Numbered from the stretch's first letter, positions 42,507-51,833 are shown. The stretch is DNA of 64,000 nt from CAYPHY01 sp964410625 (GCA_964410625.1 CAYPHY010000006.1:62001-126000); one strand, 5' to 3'. Translations and numbers: made by a program. Notes: a model not told the origin generated them from the letters alone.

Positions 42507-44054
42507 ATGGGCAATCGCCGGGCTGGAAATCGAAGAGCTGCACGGCTGGAAGAGGCCAAAGCGTTGTCACCGCTGGCTGACAAGCCATTTCGGCGGCTGC
42601 GAAATCGCTTTCGGCCGTTGGAACCCCTATCGCCAGAAGAGTTGGAGCAGATCCACAACGCCTCAATGCGTATTGTGGAAGAGATCGGGATTGACTTTTT
42701 AGATGATGAAGCGTTGACTTTGTGGGAAAAGGCGGGGGCGAAGGTGGATCGGCCGAGCCAACACGTTTGGATTGATCGCGATCTGCTGCTCTCCTTGGTT
42801 CGCCAAGCCCCTTCCTGTTTCAATTTACGCGCTCGTCTCGAAGAATATTCATTGACCATTGGCGGCAATAACATCAACTTCGCTACTGTCGGCGGCGCGC
42901 CGTTTTATTCTGATTTAGATCGCGGCCGGCGGCCGGGGACATTGGCGGACTTTCAGCGCATGGTCAAGCTGACCCAACAGTGTGGTCCGTTGCATGTGGT
43001 GGAAGGGCTGATTGTCGAGCCGCAGGACGTACCCGTTCCCTGGCGACACCTGGAGAAGGCGTATAGTAAGTTGATCTATAGCAACAAGGTCTTTACCGGG
43101 GCGGCGCACGGCCGCGAGGTGGCTGCCGATTACCTGCAAATGGCGGCGTTGGCCTTTGGGGGGATGGAACAGATTGAAAAGGAGCCGGTGTTTGCGGCCG
43201 TTGTTAATGTCAATAGCCCCTTGCGCTTTGACGAACGCATGTTGGGTGGTCTGTTGACCTTTGCCCGTCACGGCCATCCAGTCATTCTGACGCCGTTTAT
43301 TTTGGCGGGGGCAATGAGTCCGGTCACGCTGGCGGCGGCCGTTGCCCAGCAAAACGCCGAAGCATTGGCAGGTATCGCCCTGACTCAGCTGGTGCGTCCC
43401 GGCGTGCCGGTGATTTATGGCGGCTTTACCACCAATATTGATATGCGTACCGGCAGCCCGGCCTTTGGCACGCCGGAAGGGGCGTTGGCCTTGCTCTGCG
43501 GCGGACAGCTCGCCCGGCATTATGGGCTTCCATATCGCGGCAGTGGTGGTCTGAACAATTCCAAAGTTCCCGACGCCCAGGCCAGCTATGAAACGCAGAT
43601 GAGCCTTTGGCCGGCGGTGATGGCCCACTCCAATATCATCCTCCATAGCGCGGGCTGGTTGGAAGCGGGGTTGGTCTGCTCATTGGAGAAGTTTATCATT
43701 GATGTGGAAGGGCTGGCGGTGATCCATCGCATGATGGATGGGGTGCAGATTAACGAAGATACGCTGGCGTTGGATTCGATTGCGGCCGTCGGACCGGGCG
43801 GCCACCATTTGGGAACTGAGCACACACTCGCCCGTTACCGCTCGGAGCATTACCAGCCCTTGCTCAGTGATCGGCAGGGGTATCAGAACTGGCAAGACAA
43901 CGGCTCGCTCGACGCCCCACAGCGGGCCAATCAAATTGCTAAACAGCTTTTGGCTACTTATGAACAACCGCCAATGGACGCGGCCGTTGCCGAAGCGTTG
44001 ACCGACTTTATGGCGCGGCGCAAGGAAGAGTTGGCAAAGATACATCGTTTGTAA
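42507..44054 (+). CDS. MttB-superfamily methyltransferase without pyrrolysine (glycine-betaine-type)
   Basis: A 515-residue TIM-barrel protein of the trimethylamine methyltransferase superfamily, with PLEPLSPEELEQIHNASMRI, NFATVGGAPFY, PVPWRHLEKAYSKLIYSNK and LPYRGSGGLNNSKVPDAQAS. No in-frame TAG is present, so it belongs to the non-pyrrolysine branch. Characterised members (MtgB, MtpB, MtcB) demethylate betaine, proline betaine or carnitine onto a corrinoid protein. No corrinoid partner was found in this window. The ATG at 42507 has GAGGAG eight bases upstream. Confidence 0.9.
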   Translation: MGNRRAGNRRAARLEEAKALSPLADKPFRRLRNRFRPLEPLSPEELEQIHNASMRIVEEIGIDFLDDEALTLWEKAGAKVDRPSQHVWIDRDLLLSLVRQAPSCFNLRARLEEYSLTIGGNNINFATVGGAPFYSDLDRGRRPGTLADFQRMVKLTQQCGPLHVVEGLIVEPQDVPVPWRHLEKAYSKLIYSNKVFTGAAHGREVAADYLQMAALAFGGMEQIEKEPVFAAVVNVNSPLRFDERMLGGLLTFARHGHPVILTPFILAGAMSPVTLAAAVAQQNAEALAGIALTQLVRPGVPVIYGGFTTNIDMRTGSPAFGTPEGALALLCGGQLARHYGLPYRGSGGLNNSKVPDAQASYETQMSLWPAVMAHSNIILHSAGWLEAGLVCSLEKFIIDVEGLAVIHRMMDGVQINEDTLALDSIAAVGPGGHHLGTEHTLARYRSEHYQPLLSDRQGYQNWQDNGSLDAPQRANQIAKQLLATYEQPPMDAAVAEALTDFMARRKEELAKIHRL

Positions 44055-44056
44055 AT

Positions 44057-44130
44057 TCAGAGACCAGGAGACTAGGAGATTAGACAAATAAAGTGTCTCA
44101 GTCTCTTAATCTCCTAGTCTCTCCTTTTTC
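44057..44130. repeat. Family A two-armed palindrome
   Basis: GAGACCAGGAGACTAGGAGA and CAGTCTCTTAATCTCCTAGT are inverted arms between the MttB-like gene and the FAD oxidoreductase gene. Confidence 0.88.
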
Positions 44131-44146
44131 AATTGGAGGTAAAACC

Positions 44147-45481
44147 ATGAATGAGATTCCGCAGTCGGTGAAGTATGTGGTTGTTGGGGCCGGGGTGCAT
44201 GGGCTGAGTGCAGCCTGGCATCTGGCGATGGAATTGAAGGCACGCGGCCGCGGCGACGGCCGTGATGTCATTGTCTTGGACAAAAGTGGTCCTGGGGCAG
44301 GGGCATCGGGCATTGCCTGTGGTTGTGTGCGTAACTTTTACATGACTGAGCCGATCCATGCCTTGTTGCGTCACAGCGTGGATGTCTGGATGCATGACCC
44401 GGTGGCCTTTGGTTTCCAGCAGGTGGGCTATATTTCCGCCGGTGAGAGCAACCAGATCAGCGATTATGAGCGCGTCCATCGCAGCCAGAACTCGGTAGGC
44501 TATCATTCTGACTTGTACGTCGGCCGTGAGGCTCGCGACTTTCTCACCAGCGTCTGGCCTGACTTTATCACTGATGGCATTGATGTAGCCCTACATGAAA
44601 AGGTCAGCGGCTATGCCGGGACGCGACAGGTGATCAAGGGGTTGGCGCAGAAGTGTGCCGACCATGGTGTGCGGGTGATCAGTGGCGTTGAGGTATGTGA
44701 CTATGTGGTGCAGGGAGGACAGGTATCGCGTGTGGTCACGAACCAGGGCGACATTGCCTGTGATCTGGTTGTTTGGGGACTTGGGGCCTGGACGCCCGTG
44801 CATTGGCAAAAGCTGGGCCAACCGATGACCCTCGATTGCCATTATGCCAATGGGGATGTGGTGCGCGGCAAGGATATGTGGACCTACTGGCGATTACTGG
44901 AAGGAGAGGTCTACTATGATGAGCCATATCTGACGGCCGCCGGTTTGAACCCGCCCGTCCTCCATGTCGAGAAGATGAATACGCCGGTGATTGACCAGGT
45001 GAGCGGCCGTGAGTTGGCCGACCACACCTATGTTTACTTCAAGAACGGTAATGAGCGTATGGATCGGCCGGGGTTACAGGGCGGAACGATCCCGGTGAAG
45101 CTCGGCCCAGTGGTGACGGTTGATCCCTATGGCCATGCCAACGATGAGTACCAGGCGGAGCCGGAGTTTGCCGACTATCTTTGCTCGGCGATGGGACAGA
45201 CGATGAGCCGCTTTGCGAATATTCGGCCGAACTTCCGCGAACGGCGCAACGGCGGCATTGGCGCGTTCACGCCGGATAACGTGCCGGTGATTGATTGGGT
45301 GTTGCCTAATGTCTATATGATCGCCGACAGTAATCATGGCTTTAAGATGCTCGGCGCGGGCAAATTGGCGGCGCAATATCTGATGGGCGACGATGTACCT
45401 GACTTGAAGCCCTTCGCTTTCAGCCGCTATGCCGAGGGCAAGACCTTTGGCGCGTCCAATAGCCATTCCCCTTGGGTTTGA
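44147..45481 (+). CDS. FAD-dependent oxidoreductase, DAO family (sarcosine/dimethylglycine-type)
   Basis: A DAO-fold flavoprotein with the N-terminal motif VKYVVVGAGVHGLSAAWHLA, GAGASGIACGCVRNFY and the C-terminal FAD contact MIADSNHGFKMLGAGKLAAQ. It likely oxidises an N-methylated or secondary amine, which fits its place behind the MttB homologue. It is a paralogue of SoxB at 27.6-28.8 kb. The ATG at 44147 follows GGAGG by seven bases. Confidence 0.9.
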   Translation: MNEIPQSVKYVVVGAGVHGLSAAWHLAMELKARGRGDGRDVIVLDKSGPGAGASGIACGCVRNFYMTEPIHALLRHSVDVWMHDPVAFGFQQVGYISAGESNQISDYERVHRSQNSVGYHSDLYVGREARDFLTSVWPDFITDGIDVALHEKVSGYAGTRQVIKGLAQKCADHGVRVISGVEVCDYVVQGGQVSRVVTNQGDIACDLVVWGLGAWTPVHWQKLGQPMTLDCHYANGDVVRGKDMWTYWRLLEGEVYYDEPYLTAAGLNPPVLHVEKMNTPVIDQVSGRELADHTYVYFKNGNERMDRPGLQGGTIPVKLGPVVTVDPYGHANDEYQAEPEFADYLCSAMGQTMSRFANIRPNFRERRNGGIGAFTPDNVPVIDWVLPNVYMIADSNHGFKMLGAGKLAAQYLMGDDVPDLKPFAFSRYAEGKTFGASNSHSPWV

Positions 45482-45494
45482 TGATTTGAGCTAC

Positions 45495-45575
45495 TTGCTT
45501 CACCACAAAGGCACAGGGACACGAAGCATTCTCCTTTTCGTGTCTTTGTGCCTTTGTCGTTTTCGTGGTTTTCAA
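45495..45575. repeat. CACAAAGGCACAGGGACACGAA palindrome
   Basis: CACCACAAAGGCACAGGGAC and GTGTCTTTGTGCCTTTGTCG form a long imperfect stem around CATTCTCCTTTT. It directly precedes the PhnD-like start codon. Confidence 0.9.
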
Positions 45576-46378
45576 TGAATAAGCTTTCCTTCGTCACTTG
45601 CCAGGCGGCCAACACAGTAGATGTCAGCCGTGAGATCGCTCGCTATCTGAGCATTCAGCTTCCCGTCGAGGTGGTGTTTCGCGATGATATTGATTGGCGA
45701 GAAGCGTACCGTCTGGTAGGTGCGGGGGAGATGGACATGGCCTGGATTTGTGGGATGCCTTATGTGCGGCTGGCGGACCAGTCGCCCGCACCGGTCACCT
45801 TGTTGGCCGCGCCGGTGATGGCTGGAGAACGATATGGGGATCGGCCAGCCTACTTCTCCGATGTCGTTGTCCATCGGGATAGCCCCTACCACAGCTTCGC
45901 CGATTTGCGTGGTGCATCTTGGGCATACAATGAGCCGGGATCGCAGTCGGGCTATCATGTGACGCGCCACCGGCTGGCGACGATGGGGGAGGGGTGGTCG
46001 TTTTTCGGCCGACTCATCGAAACCGGCGCGCACCGGCGTTCGTTGCAGTTGGTTACCCAGGGGGAAGTTGATGCTTCGGCAATTGATAGCACGGTTTTAG
46101 AATGGGTGTTGGAACGTCATCCAGAAGTGGCGCAGACCATTCGCATTATTGATACGCTAGGCCCCAGCCCTATTCCGCCCTGGGTGATGTCGCAAACGGC
46201 GGCCGACCGCTACGGCGACATCATTAGACAAGCGTTGTTGGCTATGCATGATTCATCTGCCGGGCGGAAAGTGCTGGCGATGGGGCAGCTTGCCCGTTTT
46301 GTGGCCGTGACCGACAATGATTATAATCCCATTCGGGAGATGGCCGTTCGCTCCTTAGACCCCAAACGAACGACTTGA
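45575..46378 (+). CDS. PhnD/SsuA-like substrate-binding domain protein lacking a signal peptide
   Basis: A 267-residue periplasmic-binding-protein fold with the PhnD pattern: EVVFRDDIDWREAYRLVGAGEMDMAWICGMPYV, YFSDVVVHRDSPYHSFADL, YNEPGSQSGYHV and TQGEVDASAIDSTVLEW. Normal PhnD proteins are exported, but this one begins MNKLSFVTCQAANTVDV without any signal. It may be a cytoplasmic sensor or a start in a different place. No start codon upstream would add a signal, since the preceding bases are a palindromic repeat. It ends the operon with the FAD oxidoreductase. Confidence 0.8.
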   Translation: MNKLSFVTCQAANTVDVSREIARYLSIQLPVEVVFRDDIDWREAYRLVGAGEMDMAWICGMPYVRLADQSPAPVTLLAAPVMAGERYGDRPAYFSDVVVHRDSPYHSFADLRGASWAYNEPGSQSGYHVTRHRLATMGEGWSFFGRLIETGAHRRSLQLVTQGEVDASAIDSTVLEWVLERHPEVAQTIRIIDTLGPSPIPPWVMSQTAADRYGDIIRQALLAMHDSSAGRKVLAMGQLARFVAVTDNDYNPIREMAVRSLDPKRTT

Positions 46379-46432
46379 ATCCAATTGCAAAAAACTGAAT
46401 ATTCCAGAGTGCAAGAAACAGGAAGGTGTCCC

Positions 46433-47206
46433 ATGAGTAATTTCAAACGGATGAAGATGCTGTTGATTGCGATGGTAGGGGGAGTTATCCTGTTGGTTGG
46501 GTTGGCAGCGCAGGGTCCAGGTCATGTAACGGCCGTGTCGCAGCGATTAACGACGATCATGGTTGATCTGGAGCCGGTCAAGGACAACACGCTCTATGAG
46601 AGTGAGTTGGGAACGGTAAGTAACGGCAAGGGCCAGTCCCTCTTTGCGGGAAACACGGGGAATGGCGACGCACGGCGGGCATTGTTGGCCTTTGATGTGG
46701 CGGGCAACATTCCAGCGAGCGCGACCATTCTATCGGCGACGCTGACGCTGAATATGTCACGCTCTATGGCGGCGGAGTCTCCGGTAGCCATTCATGCCGT
46801 AGCAAAAGATTGGGGCGAGGGTGAGTCGGACGCTGTTGGCGAAGAAGGGGCGGGGGCGACAGCCACAAGCGGGGATGCAACCTGGCTCCACACCTTTTTT
46901 GACACCGCCACCTGGACGCAGCCGGGGGGGGACTACAATCCAACGGCAACAGCAACGACGACTGTTAGCGGGGTTGGTTCTTATAGTTGGCAATCACCAA
47001 CACTTATTACCGATGTCGAGGGTTGGCTGGCTGCCCCGGAAACGAACTTTGGCTGGATTGTCATCGGCAATGAAAGCGCAGCAACTTCGGCGAAGCGGTT
47101 TGATAGTCGTGAGGCTGCGAATGCTGAAAATCGGCCGCGATTGACGATTACCTACGAAGCCGATGTCACACAGGTTTTCTTGCCAATGGCCATCGCGGAA
47201 GAATAA
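46433..47206 (+). CDS. Secreted DNRLRE-domain protein
   Basis: A signal peptide (MKMLLIAMVGGVILLVGLAAQG) is followed by a single jelly-roll DNRLRE domain: TIMVDLEPVKDNTLYES opens it, then RRALLAFDVAGNIPASATILSATLTL and the closing FDSREAANAENRPRLTITYE. The name-giving DxRE region is here FDSREA. Such domains are found in surface and adhesion proteins. The C-terminus QVFLPMAIAEE resembles the LYLPVIQP end of the toroid protein. GGAAGG precedes the ATG. Confidence 0.85.
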   Translation: MSNFKRMKMLLIAMVGGVILLVGLAAQGPGHVTAVSQRLTTIMVDLEPVKDNTLYESELGTVSNGKGQSLFAGNTGNGDARRALLAFDVAGNIPASATILSATLTLNMSRSMAAESPVAIHAVAKDWGEGESDAVGEEGAGATATSGDATWLHTFFDTATWTQPGGDYNPTATATTTVSGVGSYSWQSPTLITDVEGWLAAPETNFGWIVIGNESAATSAKRFDSREAANAENRPRLTITYEADVTQVFLPMAIAEE

Positions 47207-47217
47207 AACTTTCTAAG

Positions 47218-47312
47218 GAGGGAACGCTGATTTTCGCGGATAAAACGCAGATTGACGCTGATTTTTAGAAAGCTCAGCGTCAATCTACGAAATATCAGCG
47301 ATTATCTGCGTC
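47218..47312. repeat. Family D palindrome (CGCAGATTGACGCTGATTTT)
   Basis: AACGCTGATTTTCGCGGATA and TATCAGCGATTATCTGCGTC, with the inner pair GACGCTGATTTTTAG and CTCAGCGTCAATC, make a long hairpin. It lies between convergent genes without a T-run. Confidence 0.88.
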
Positions 47313-47315
47313 CCA

Positions 47316-48377
47316 TCAGGCCTGATTTTTTGCTGCCTCTTCAGGAGTTACATCCAGATTGTCGAGCCATTCGCTGACCACTTGTGTGCCGAGTACCGGC
47401 GCATAGATATTGCGTGTAGTGGTGACATCGGCGTGGCCTAGATACTCCTGTACGACTTCCAGCGGCATTCCTTCACGCAGGAGTTGGGTTGCGCGAAAGT
47501 GGCGAAAGTCGTGGGCGGAGAGACTACTCTCCAGGTGGAGGGCTTTCACCGCTTTCTTGACGATGTTGTGGACCGAGGTAATGGTCAGGCGGGCGTTGCG
47601 TGCATTGCGGCTGTGGGCGACAAAGAGGGCAGGGTTGCTGTCTTGTCGCTCGGCCAGATAGGCGACTATCGCTCTTTGGGCATAGTCGCGCAAGTAAATG
47701 GTGCGCGAACGGCCGCCTTTGCCGGTGATCACAGCATAGGGGGAACGGCCGTGATGCACCGTTGCCCGGTTAAGCGATACGACCTCTGAAATACGGGCGG
47801 CCGTTGCGTATAGCACCTTGATCACCGCCCGATCTCGCAACAACGTCAGGCGGCGATTATAGGGATCGTTTTCGGGGGGCAGGGGGAGCTGGTCATAATA
47901 GCTAACAATCTGTGGAATTAACTGGCGAGCCAGATCGAGATCAATGACGTTTTCCGCCTGATTACGCTCCACCTGGCGGCGGGCCATCTGTCGTTGTAGT
48001 TTGCCCAGTTGCACGCCGGTGGGCAGGCGGTCTTGTCCATCCAAATAGTTGAGATAACCGGCAACGGCCGCCATGTAGGTTGTCACTGTTGAGCGGGAGC
48101 GATTTGCCAGCAGCCAGTTGCGAAAGGCGAGGATGACGGCCGTGTCCAATTTGTCGGGTGAGAGGGGCCAGGGATCATCAAGCGAATAACCGGCGCGGCC
48201 GAAGTGTTGTAGCCAATCGGCAAAGAGGCGCAGGCCGCTGCGATAGGTGTTCTCCGTCTTCAAACTTTGCGCCCCCGCCTCGACCAGAAAGCTTGTTTCG
48301 TCCAGCCAGGCTGGTTCGTCCGGCAGCGGGCGTGCTGATATAGGCAAGATTGCGCCGCGTGATGACATGGTTTCCAT
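47316..48377 (-). CDS. Tyrosine recombinase/integrase (XerC/D-like)
   Basis: A SAM-like N-terminal DNA-binding domain (TENTYRSGLRLFADWLQHFG) is followed by a catalytic domain with all expected residues: Arg in ATAARISEV, Lys in VITGKGGRSR, HxxR in SAHDFRHFRATQLL, His in YLGHADVTTTRNIY and the nucleophilic Tyr in the same segment. The length of 353 residues exceeds XerC/D by about 50. It is alone, with no att repeats, phage or transposon genes near it, so it may be a chromosomal recombinase or the remnant of an element. Start ATG 48377 or 48368. Confidence 0.92.
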   Translation of the reverse strand: METMSSRGAILPISARPLPDEPAWLDETSFLVEAGAQSLKTENTYRSGLRLFADWLQHFGRAGYSLDDPWPLSPDKLDTAVILAFRNWLLANRSRSTVTTYMAAVAGYLNYLDGQDRLPTGVQLGKLQRQMARRQVERNQAENVIDLDLARQLIPQIVSYYDQLPLPPENDPYNRRLTLLRDRAVIKVLYATAARISEVVSLNRATVHHGRSPYAVITGKGGRSRTIYLRDYAQRAIVAYLAERQDSNPALFVAHSRNARNARLTITSVHNIVKKAVKALHLESSLSAHDFRHFRATQLLREGMPLEVVQEYLGHADVTTTRNIYAPVLGTQVVSEWLDNLDVTPEEAAKNQA

Positions 48378-48560
48378 CTTAGCACATGGCGTAGGACATG
48401 GCACAAAATGCCACCAGTGTAGTAACGTGTGAAGCTTTTATGCCTCGGCCGTCTATCCTGATATATACAAATTACTCTGGTTTCCACCTAGTATAAAGAC
48501 AAGCAAGGGCGTTGTCGCCAAACTTGGCGCAGCCGCCAAACTTAGCTAGGAGAAAACAAT

Positions 48561-49016
48561 ATGACAGAGCAAATCGTAAAGAGCGTAATCGTGAAAAGAC
48601 CCGTACAGGACATCTATTCGATCTGGTCAAATTTTGAGAACTTTCCTTACTTCATGGAGTATGTAAAGGATGTAACGAAAGTCGGCCCCAAGGTCAGCCA
48701 TTGGGAAGTGAAAGGGCCATTGGGAATGACAGTGGAGTGGGACGCGGAAATGACGCGAATGGAAGATAATAAGCGTATTGCCTGGAACAGCAAAGACCGC
48801 GACGGCACAATTACGACCAGCGGCCAGGTTACTTTTAATTCTCTGCCGCAAAATGAGACAGAAGTGACGGTGACGATGCAATATACACCGCCAGCGGGTA
48901 AGGCAGGTGAGATCGTCGCCAATTTGTTTAGCAACCCAGAGCAGCGACTGGCGGAAGACCTGCGCAACTTTAAGCGCTATGCAGAAAGCAGGGACACCCA
49001 ATTCGCTATGAATTGA
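48561..49016 (+). CDS. SRPBCC family protein (polyketide cyclase/dehydrase-like)
   Basis: A 151-residue helix-grip protein. VKRPVQDIYSIWSNFENFPYFMEYVKDV opens the fold, then GPLGMTVEWDAEMTRMEDNKRIAWNSKD and the C-terminal helix EIVANLFSNPEQRLAEDLRNFKRYAE. This matches the coenzyme-Q-binding/cyclase branch of SRPBCC ligand-binding proteins. The ligand is unknown and no partner gene is adjacent. GCTAGGAG precedes the ATG. Confidence 0.9.
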   Translation: MTEQIVKSVIVKRPVQDIYSIWSNFENFPYFMEYVKDVTKVGPKVSHWEVKGPLGMTVEWDAEMTRMEDNKRIAWNSKDRDGTITTSGQVTFNSLPQNETEVTVTMQYTPPAGKAGEIVANLFSNPEQRLAEDLRNFKRYAESRDTQFAMN

Positions 49017-49117
49017 TAATTGAGCATCATCAGTAGGGAGGGCGCGATTTCCATGCGCCTCCCTTGTTATAGCATTTATACTTAAACTAAGGTTTATTAG
49101 TTTAATATATAATATAA

Positions 49118-49158
49118 TTGGTCAGTGGTCAGTTTTCGTCATTCACTGGTCACTGCTA
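49118..49158. repeat. GGTCAGTGGTCAGTTTTCG / CACTGGTCACTG palindromic words
   Basis: TTGGTCAGTGGTCAG and CACTGGTCACTG flank TTTTCGTCATT. The minus-strand reading of the right arm supplies the ISSDQ-stop end of the HlyD-like adaptor gene. Confidence 0.7.
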
Positions 49159-51833
49159 ATCAGAGCGCTCATTCCCCAACGCAAAGGCAACTCTGGATAG
49201 TCCTCAAGGGTAATCCACACTGGATAGACGACATCTCCCTGAGCAAGTTCGGCGACACGGCCGATAGCCGTCAACGTTCCACGCAGCTTTTCGCCAGGAA
49301 TGGCGTCGAGTGTCACTTCGACTGCTTGCCCTTGGCTGAGTTTTGCGATATCTAGCTCGACTAGATCAGTCGTTTGCACCTGCCAGCCGCTGAGGTCGGC
49401 AACGGCCGCTACCGGCACGCCAGGTGGGACGATTTCACCCACTTCCAGATTAAGATTGGCAACCGTCCCGGCAAATGGCGCAACCAGGGCCATCCGCGCT
49501 AATGCCTGCTGCGCCGCTTGCAGTGCTGCCTCAGCGCCAGCTACCCCGGCTTGTGCCTGAGTAACGGCCGCTTCTGCCTGTTGCTTCTCGCTCTCCACCT
49601 GTGCCAATCCCAGCCGTGCTTGTTCCACCGCCACTTCCGCCGCTTCGATTTGTTCTGGCGTTGCTCCAGCCAGCAACAGGGCCAATTGCGCTTCGGCCAT
49701 CTCCTGCTGGGCAACCGCAATGGCTACGGCGGCATCGGCCGCCCCTTGCTGCGCGGCCGTCGGTCCATTTCGCGCCTCGTCAAGCGCCGCCCGTGCCGCG
49801 CTCAACCGCGCTTCGGCGGTTTGCAGTTGGAAGCGTACCGTCTCTTCCGGCGGCCCCAGCAAAGGACAGGTTTCGCCACCATCGGGCAGTTCAAAGCAGG
49901 TATCAATGATCGTTTCATACGCTTCTTGCAAGGGGACCAACTCCGCTTCGGCCGCTGCCACCTGTGCCTCAGCGGCACGAATCTGCGCTGCACTAACGGT
50001 GACCGACGCATCACGATTACCAACCGCCTGGGTTACGCCCGCGGCGGCCGCGGCTACATGGTCTTCTGCGGCGGCAATTTCCTCCGGACGCGGCCCAGCC
50101 TGGAGCAGCGACAACTGCGCCTCGGCAGCGACAACGGCCGCTTCCGCCCCCGCTCGGCGCGATCCGGCAACGGCCAATTGTGCTTCGGCCGCTTGTAAAC
50201 CGGCCCTGGCAGCAGCCAACCCCGCCTCCGCCTGTGCTACCGCGTTTTCCAACGGTTCTGCATCCAGTCGCACCAACACATCCCCCGCCTCAACTGCCTG
50301 CCCATTGCTTACAGCCACTTCCGCCACCGTCCCACCGGTTAAAAAGGATAGGACCACCGACCTCAACGGCTCAACCACTCCTTCGGCCGATACCGTTCCG
50401 TTCGCTGTAGCGACGGAAGTCGCTGGCGACGCGGCCGCTTCCTCCCCCTCCCTCGCCGTCACAAACACCGTCATCCCCCAACGCAAGGGCAACGATGATT
50501 GGTGATCCAGCGCGATTTGCGCCTCGTAGACCACATCCCCGCGCACTTCCTGCCCGGTTGGAGCGATGTCCACGATGGTCCCGGCCAACGTCGCGCCTGG
50601 GAAAGCGTCCACGGCCACATTCACCCGTTCGCCGACGGCAATGGCGACGACATCCAACTCGGTTAAATCAGTCGTCTCTACCAGCCAGCCGCTGAAGTCT
50701 GCCAGCGTGACGGCCGCTTGCCCGGCATTGACCACCTCGCCAACTTCCACACTCAATTCGGCAACCGTCCCGGCAAACGGCGCGGTGAGCGTCATCCTTG
50801 CCAGCGCCGCTTCGGCCGCCGCCACCGCTGCCTGTGCCTGGGCCACTCCGGCCTGTGCCTGTTCCACGGCCGCTTGTGCCTGCCCCACCACCTGTTGTGC
50901 CTCGGTCTGTGCCGCTTCCGCCTGCTGAACCGCCGCTTCGGCCGCGGCCACCTGTTCCGCCTGGCTTCCGGCTAATAACAACTGCAACTGTGCCTGTGCC
51001 GCATCTCGTTGTGCCGTCGCTGCCGCCACGCCACCTCCGGCCGCCTGCCGTTCGGCCGCCGTCGCTCCCGCTTGTAACTCGTCCAACGCCAGCCGTGCTG
51101 CCTCAATCCGCGCCTGTGCCGCTGCATAGTTGCGCTCGGCCGCTGCCAGCATATCGGCATCGGGATCATCCTGCACGCGCAACTCATCTAAACGGATACG
51201 CAGCGGAACGGCCTGTGCTTCGGCCGCGTCCAGTTCGGCTTGCGCGGCGCGAATCTGCGAAGTCTGCGGTCCTTCAAGAACAACATTTTGCCCGGCGGCC
51301 GCCTGGTTGATCTGCGTGTTTGCCAGCGCGATCTGGCTCTCCTGCAAAGCGATTTGCTCCGGTGTAGGATCGGCCGTCGCTATCGCCAATTGCACCTCGG
51401 CCGCCCGCACGCCCAATTCGGCTGCCTGGATGCCAATTTCGGCCGCGACCACCCCCGCTTCGGCAGCCCTTACATTGGCCTCCGCCTCGCCCAGCGCTGC
51501 CTGCGCCTGGGCCAGCGCGGCCTCCTCGTCCGCCGCATCCAGACGCAGCAAGGGCGCACCGACCGTCATCGTTTGCCCTTCCTCGACAAATAGCTCCGCC
51601 ACCTGTCCGCTGTTGGGAAAAGCCAATGCCACATGGCGCAAGGGGACAATCTGCCCCTCCGCACCGACGGAATCGGCCGATTCCAGGCTGATGTTATTGG
51701 CCGGGAGATCGCTGGCAAGGGGAGCGGTGGATTCGTCGGCCGTTGGCACAAAAAAGCGCTGGTAAGCAAATACGCTGCCAACCAGCAAAACAACGATAAT
51801 GATAACCGCAATAATTAAACGCCTCAGATACAT
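49143..51833 (-). CDS. Internally duplicated HlyD/MacA-type membrane fusion adaptor
   Basis: The 896-residue protein has one N-terminal membrane helix (YLRRLIIAVIIIVVLLVGSVFAY) and two successive adaptor units. Each has a lipoyl half-motif (GQVAELFVEEGQTMTVGAPLLRL; GTVAEVAVSNGQAVEAGDVLVRL) and a long Ala/Glu/Gln-rich coiled coil. The second lipoyl half follows (APFAGTVAELSVEVGEVVNAG; APFAGTVANLNLEVGEIVPPG), then a beta-barrel segment ending LPLRWGM. Normal MacA/HlyD proteins have one such unit. It is the first subunit of a MacAB-like export or lipoprotein-release system with the next two genes, and translation ends in a repeat. The start is the ATG at 51833. Confidence 0.85.
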   Translation of the reverse strand: MYLRRLIIAVIIIVVLLVGSVFAYQRFFVPTADESTAPLASDLPANNISLESADSVGAEGQIVPLRHVALAFPNSGQVAELFVEEGQTMTVGAPLLRLDAADEEAALAQAQAALGEAEANVRAAEAGVVAAEIGIQAAELGVRAAEVQLAIATADPTPEQIALQESQIALANTQINQAAAGQNVVLEGPQTSQIRAAQAELDAAEAQAVPLRIRLDELRVQDDPDADMLAAAERNYAAAQARIEAARLALDELQAGATAAERQAAGGGVAAATAQRDAAQAQLQLLLAGSQAEQVAAAEAAVQQAEAAQTEAQQVVGQAQAAVEQAQAGVAQAQAAVAAAEAALARMTLTAPFAGTVAELSVEVGEVVNAGQAAVTLADFSGWLVETTDLTELDVVAIAVGERVNVAVDAFPGATLAGTIVDIAPTGQEVRGDVVYEAQIALDHQSSLPLRWGMTVFVTAREGEEAAASPATSVATANGTVSAEGVVEPLRSVVLSFLTGGTVAEVAVSNGQAVEAGDVLVRLDAEPLENAVAQAEAGLAAARAGLQAAEAQLAVAGSRRAGAEAAVVAAEAQLSLLQAGPRPEEIAAAEDHVAAAAAGVTQAVGNRDASVTVSAAQIRAAEAQVAAAEAELVPLQEAYETIIDTCFELPDGGETCPLLGPPEETVRFQLQTAEARLSAARAALDEARNGPTAAQQGAADAAVAIAVAQQEMAEAQLALLLAGATPEQIEAAEVAVEQARLGLAQVESEKQQAEAAVTQAQAGVAGAEAALQAAQQALARMALVAPFAGTVANLNLEVGEIVPPGVPVAAVADLSGWQVQTTDLVELDIAKLSQGQAVEVTLDAIPGEKLRGTLTAIGRVAELAQGDVVYPVWITLEDYPELPLRWGMSALISSDQ

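Noticed and set aside
42507..44054. Pyrrolysine-containing MttB
   Set aside because: The frame has no internal TAG and ends in TAA, so it is the non-pyrrolysine branch.
47316..48377. Integrative element around the tyrosine recombinase
   Set aside because: No flanking tRNA, direct repeats, phage or conjugation genes were found next to it.
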